Below are positions 6,229 to 7,536 of a stretch of 7,536 nucleotides of DNA, piece after piece. The stretch lies in assembly GCA_023128455.1 (NCBI GenBank), contig JAGMDW010000209.1:1-7536 (forward strand), read 5' to 3'. The first letter of the stretch is position 1; every line of letters begins with the position of its first letter. Source of the stretch: Desulfurellaceae bacterium. Lineage in GTDB: Bacteria; Campylobacterota_A; Desulfurellia; JAGGSF01. A program made the position numbers and the translations under genes. The notes beneath the pieces are model-generated. The model had not been told where the DNA came from and did not search any database. It saw only the letters and a list, made by a program, of their open reading frames with translations.

Positions 6229-6256
6229 ATGCCCCGCGGCTTGCGGCGGGGTTATT
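6229..6256. repeat. GC-rich hairpin after metE, repeat copy 2 (possible terminator)
   Basis: CCCCGCGGC (6232-6240) and GCGGCGGGG (6243-6251) pair at eight of nine positions around TT, about 75 nt after the metE stop. TTATTGATTC follows, which is only weakly T-rich. The minus strand of 6243-6256 reads AATAACCCCGCCGC, the same 14-mer as at 1901-1914. Likely a mobile hairpin repeat that may also serve as the metE terminator. Confidence 0.6.
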
Positions 6257-6269
6257 GATTCTCAACCTT

Positions 6270-6312
6270 TTGTTTTAACAGTATTTTGCTTGACACCTAA
6301 GAAAAAGCAGTT
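6270..6312 (+). repeat. 43-bp shared upstream element, copy 2
   Basis: Matches 98-140 (minus strand) at 41 of 43 positions; the differences are at 6281 and 6306. It contains TTGACA at 6290-6295. No good -10 lies at the expected distance here (GGGAGT); TATACT at 6319-6324 is 23 nt away, longer than a normal spacer. It points toward the L,D-transpeptidase. Confidence 0.8.
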
Positions 6313-6330
6313 GGGAGTTATACTCAAAAG

Positions 6331-6359
6331 TTGTAGATTAATAAAAAGTAGTGTATCTT
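6331..6359 (+). promoter_or_regulatory. Weak candidate promoter for the L,D-transpeptidase
   Basis: TTGTAG (6331-6336), a 17-nt spacer and TATCTT (6354-6359) each match four of six consensus positions. This is the better-spaced option downstream of the 43-bp element and would start transcription about 30 nt before the leader ORF. Confidence 0.3.
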
Positions 6360-6394
6360 TTCATCGGGAAAAAACACTCAAAAGGAAGAAGGAT

Positions 6395-6436
6395 ATGTTG
6401 GAGTTACTCACAATATTTAACAATATAAGCATATGA
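6395..6436 (+). CDS. 13-codon leader ORF overlapping the L,D-transpeptidase start
   Basis: AGGAAGAAGG (about 6383-6392) stands before ATG 6395, which opens MLELLTIFNNISI and stops at TGA 6434-6436. The stop overlaps the start of the next gene in the form ATGA. The next gene has no Shine-Dalgarno of its own, while this ORF has one, so ribosomes finishing it probably restart on the downstream ATG. The peptide has no recognisable function; the act of translating it is the likely purpose. An alternative is that the purine run serves the downstream ATG poorly from a distance. Confidence 0.5.
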   Translation: MLELLTIFNNISI

Positions 6437-7335
6437 GAATTAAGATTTTTTTTATACCGGTATTTTTTGTCCTTATTTTTACAGTACCATCGCTTGGTGC
6501 TGGAGCGTATTCCTACAATGATGATAATGCAGTAATTGGACTTACTAAAACTTACAAGGTTAAAGATAATGAATCCTTAATTGAAATAGCAAGAAAGTTT
6601 GGGCTTGGTTATAATGAAATTGTTGATGCAAATCCCGACCTTGATGCCTTTGTTCCGGGGGTGGGTATGTCTGTCAAAATACCCACATCATGGATATTGC
6701 CGGATGTAGGTGTATATGATGGCATTGTTATAAATCTTTCTGAAATGAGGCTTTACTATTTCCTTGAAATAAAGGGAATAAAGCTGGTTAAAACATTTCC
6801 CGTTGGAATAGGAAGCGAACTGAATAATACACCTGTGGGAAGGTTTAAAATAGTAAAGAAAACGGTGAACCCCAGCTGGTATGTTCCTGAATCTATTAGA
6901 AAGAAGAAATCTTGGTTGCCAAAAGTGATTCCTCCTGGATCCGGTAACCCACTCGGTTCTTATGCATTAAAACTCTCGCTGGGCGATATTCTAATTCATG
7001 GAACAAACAGGCCGTGGTCTATTGGAAGAAAAGCCACTCATGGCTGCATAAGAATGTACCCCGAAAATATCTCAGAACTATTTCGATTAGTGCCTGAGGG
7101 TGCTGAAGTAAACATCGTGCAGCAACCTGTAAAGGTAGGTATTAGGAATGATAAAATCTATATAGAAGTGCATAAAGATAAACATGAAAAAAATACAGAT
7201 TATTTTAATGAGACAATACATTTATTGAACATGAAAAATGTTCTTAAGAACATTAACTTAGAGAAATTGCATCAGGCACTACAAGAAAAGAATGGAATCC
7301 CGGTTGAGATTTCAAATTGGGTTAGCAGGAACTAA
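6433..7335 (+). CDS. LysM/YkuD L,D-transpeptidase (ErfK/YbiS/YcfS type)
   Basis: A 300-residue periplasmic enzyme of the family that cuts the D-Ala from peptidoglycan tetrapeptides and transfers the meso-diaminopimelate carbonyl to another amine: a second stem peptide, or the terminal lysine of an Lpp-type lipoprotein. Residues 1-23 are a signal peptide (ending PSLGAGA). A LysM domain covers about 39-84 (TYKVKDNESLIEIARKFGL to VKIPTSW). The YkuD domain runs about 96-226, with His189 (HGTNRPWSIG), His203 and nucleophile Cys205 in THGCIRM. QQPVKVGIRNDKIYIEVH after it is typical of the ErfK subgroup. ATG 6433 is the only start in frame after the stop at 6418-6420. It lacks a Shine-Dalgarno and overlaps the leader ORF stop. 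It converges on the Lpp-like gene. Confidence 0.95.
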   Translation: MRIKIFFIPVFFVLIFTVPSLGAGAYSYNDDNAVIGLTKTYKVKDNESLIEIARKFGLGYNEIVDANPDLDAFVPGVGMSVKIPTSWILPDVGVYDGIVINLSEMRLYYFLEIKGIKLVKTFPVGIGSELNNTPVGRFKIVKKTVNPSWYVPESIRKKKSWLPKVIPPGSGNPLGSYALKLSLGDILIHGTNRPWSIGRKATHGCIRMYPENISELFRLVPEGAEVNIVQQPVKVGIRNDKIYIEVHKDKHEKNTDYFNETIHLLNMKNVLKNINLEKLHQALQEKNGIPVEISNWVSRN

Positions 7336-7361
7336 TATCTTATAGCACCTGCTAACCAATT
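7315..7361. terminator. Shared hairpin between convergent genes (probable bidirectional terminator)
   Basis: AATTGGGTTAGCAGG (7315-7329) pairs with CCTGCTAACCAATT (7348-7361), 14 bp with one bulged G, around an 18-nt loop. It overlaps the last codons of the transpeptidase gene and lies 6 nt past the stop of the Lpp-like gene, so it can act on both transcripts. Neither side has a clear U-run. Confidence 0.55.
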
Positions 7362-7367
7362 CTAAAA

Positions 7368-7536
7368 CTACTTTCCTTGTTGTAGTTCAAATGCCTTTTG
7401 GGATTTGCTGGCAGCCTTTTCTGCTTTTTTAAGTGCAGCTTCAGCTTTATCGGCAGCAACCTTAGCCCTCTCAGCATCCTCTGCAGCTGCTGAGCTGGTC
7501 TGAGACTTAATAGATGAAACCTCTGCCTCGAGATTA
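7368..7536 (-). CDS. Lpp/OprI-like alanine-zipper lipoprotein, C-terminal fragment
   Basis: The last 55 residues are present; the start and signal peptide lie beyond the right edge. The fragment runs from NLEAEVSSIKSQ through SSAAAEDAERAKVAADKAEAA to FELQQGK, nearly all helix-forming, with alanines in a heptad-like spacing. This is the alanine-zipper coiled coil of Braun-type murein lipoproteins such as Lpp and OprI, which trimerise and tie the outer membrane to peptidoglycan. The final residue is lysine, as in Lpp, where that side chain is joined to diaminopimelate by L,D-transpeptidases. The convergent neighbour is just such an enzyme, which supports the reading. The lipobox cannot be checked here, so a non-lipidated coiled-coil protein remains possible. 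Confidence 0.75.
   Translation of the reverse strand, partial: NLEAEVSSIKSQTSSAAAEDAERAKVAADKAEAALKKAEKAASKSQKAFELQQGK

Noticed and set aside
98..6312. Intact composite transposon bounded by the 43-bp inverted copies
   Set aside because: No transposase gene lies inside, and the bases next to the outer ends (AATGTT and GGGAGT) are not a target-site duplication. Kept only as an alternative.

Overview
The window is an AT-rich bacterial stretch from a diderm (Gram-negative-type) organism. The envelope argument rests on three things: a lipoprotein signal peptide, an Lpp-like alanine-zipper protein ending in lysine, and a LysM/YkuD L,D-transpeptidase. The intergenic DNA carries dispersed palindromic repeats of a kind seen in several environmental phyla. 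I cannot name the phylum from the sequence alone.

Left part (1-1893). A secreted protein leaves the window on the minus strand. A 246-bp divergent intergenic region follows, with two hairpins and a strong promoter (TTGACA, 17 nt, TATAGT). This promoter probably drives a three-gene set of exported, cysteine-containing proteins. They are a small Cys-rich protein, a short lipoprotein with thrombospondin-type-3 (TSP3) calcium-binding repeats, and a paralogue of it with a different signal peptide and an added C-terminal SPOR-like domain. All three share a QTxVxQT motif at the mature N-terminus, and the two TSP3 genes share nearly identical DNA.

Middle (1894-3767). A cluster of dispersed palindromes and degenerate short repeats abuts a DUF2207 membrane-protein gene. 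That gene has lost its signal peptide and start codon and has a -1 frame break, so it is best read as a pseudogene. The break does have the layout of a programmed frameshift site.

Right part (3952-7536). A complete cobalamin-independent methionine synthase, metE, has all four zinc ligands at a constant 19-residue offset from the E. coli enzyme. A GC-rich hairpin follows. Then comes an L,D-transpeptidase of the ErfK/YbiS/YcfS type, whose start overlaps a 13-codon leader ORF. It converges on the Lpp-like gene, whose C-terminal lysine is the kind of residue such enzymes link to peptidoglycan.

A 43-bp element (41/43 identical) lies upstream of the leftmost minus-strand gene and again, inverted, upstream of the L,D-transpeptidase. 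It has the same orientation relative to each gene. It is either a shared promoter/operator or a dispersed repeat, and it is one of the more unusual signals here. No RNA genes, CRISPR array, intact insertion sequence or known riboswitch was recognised.
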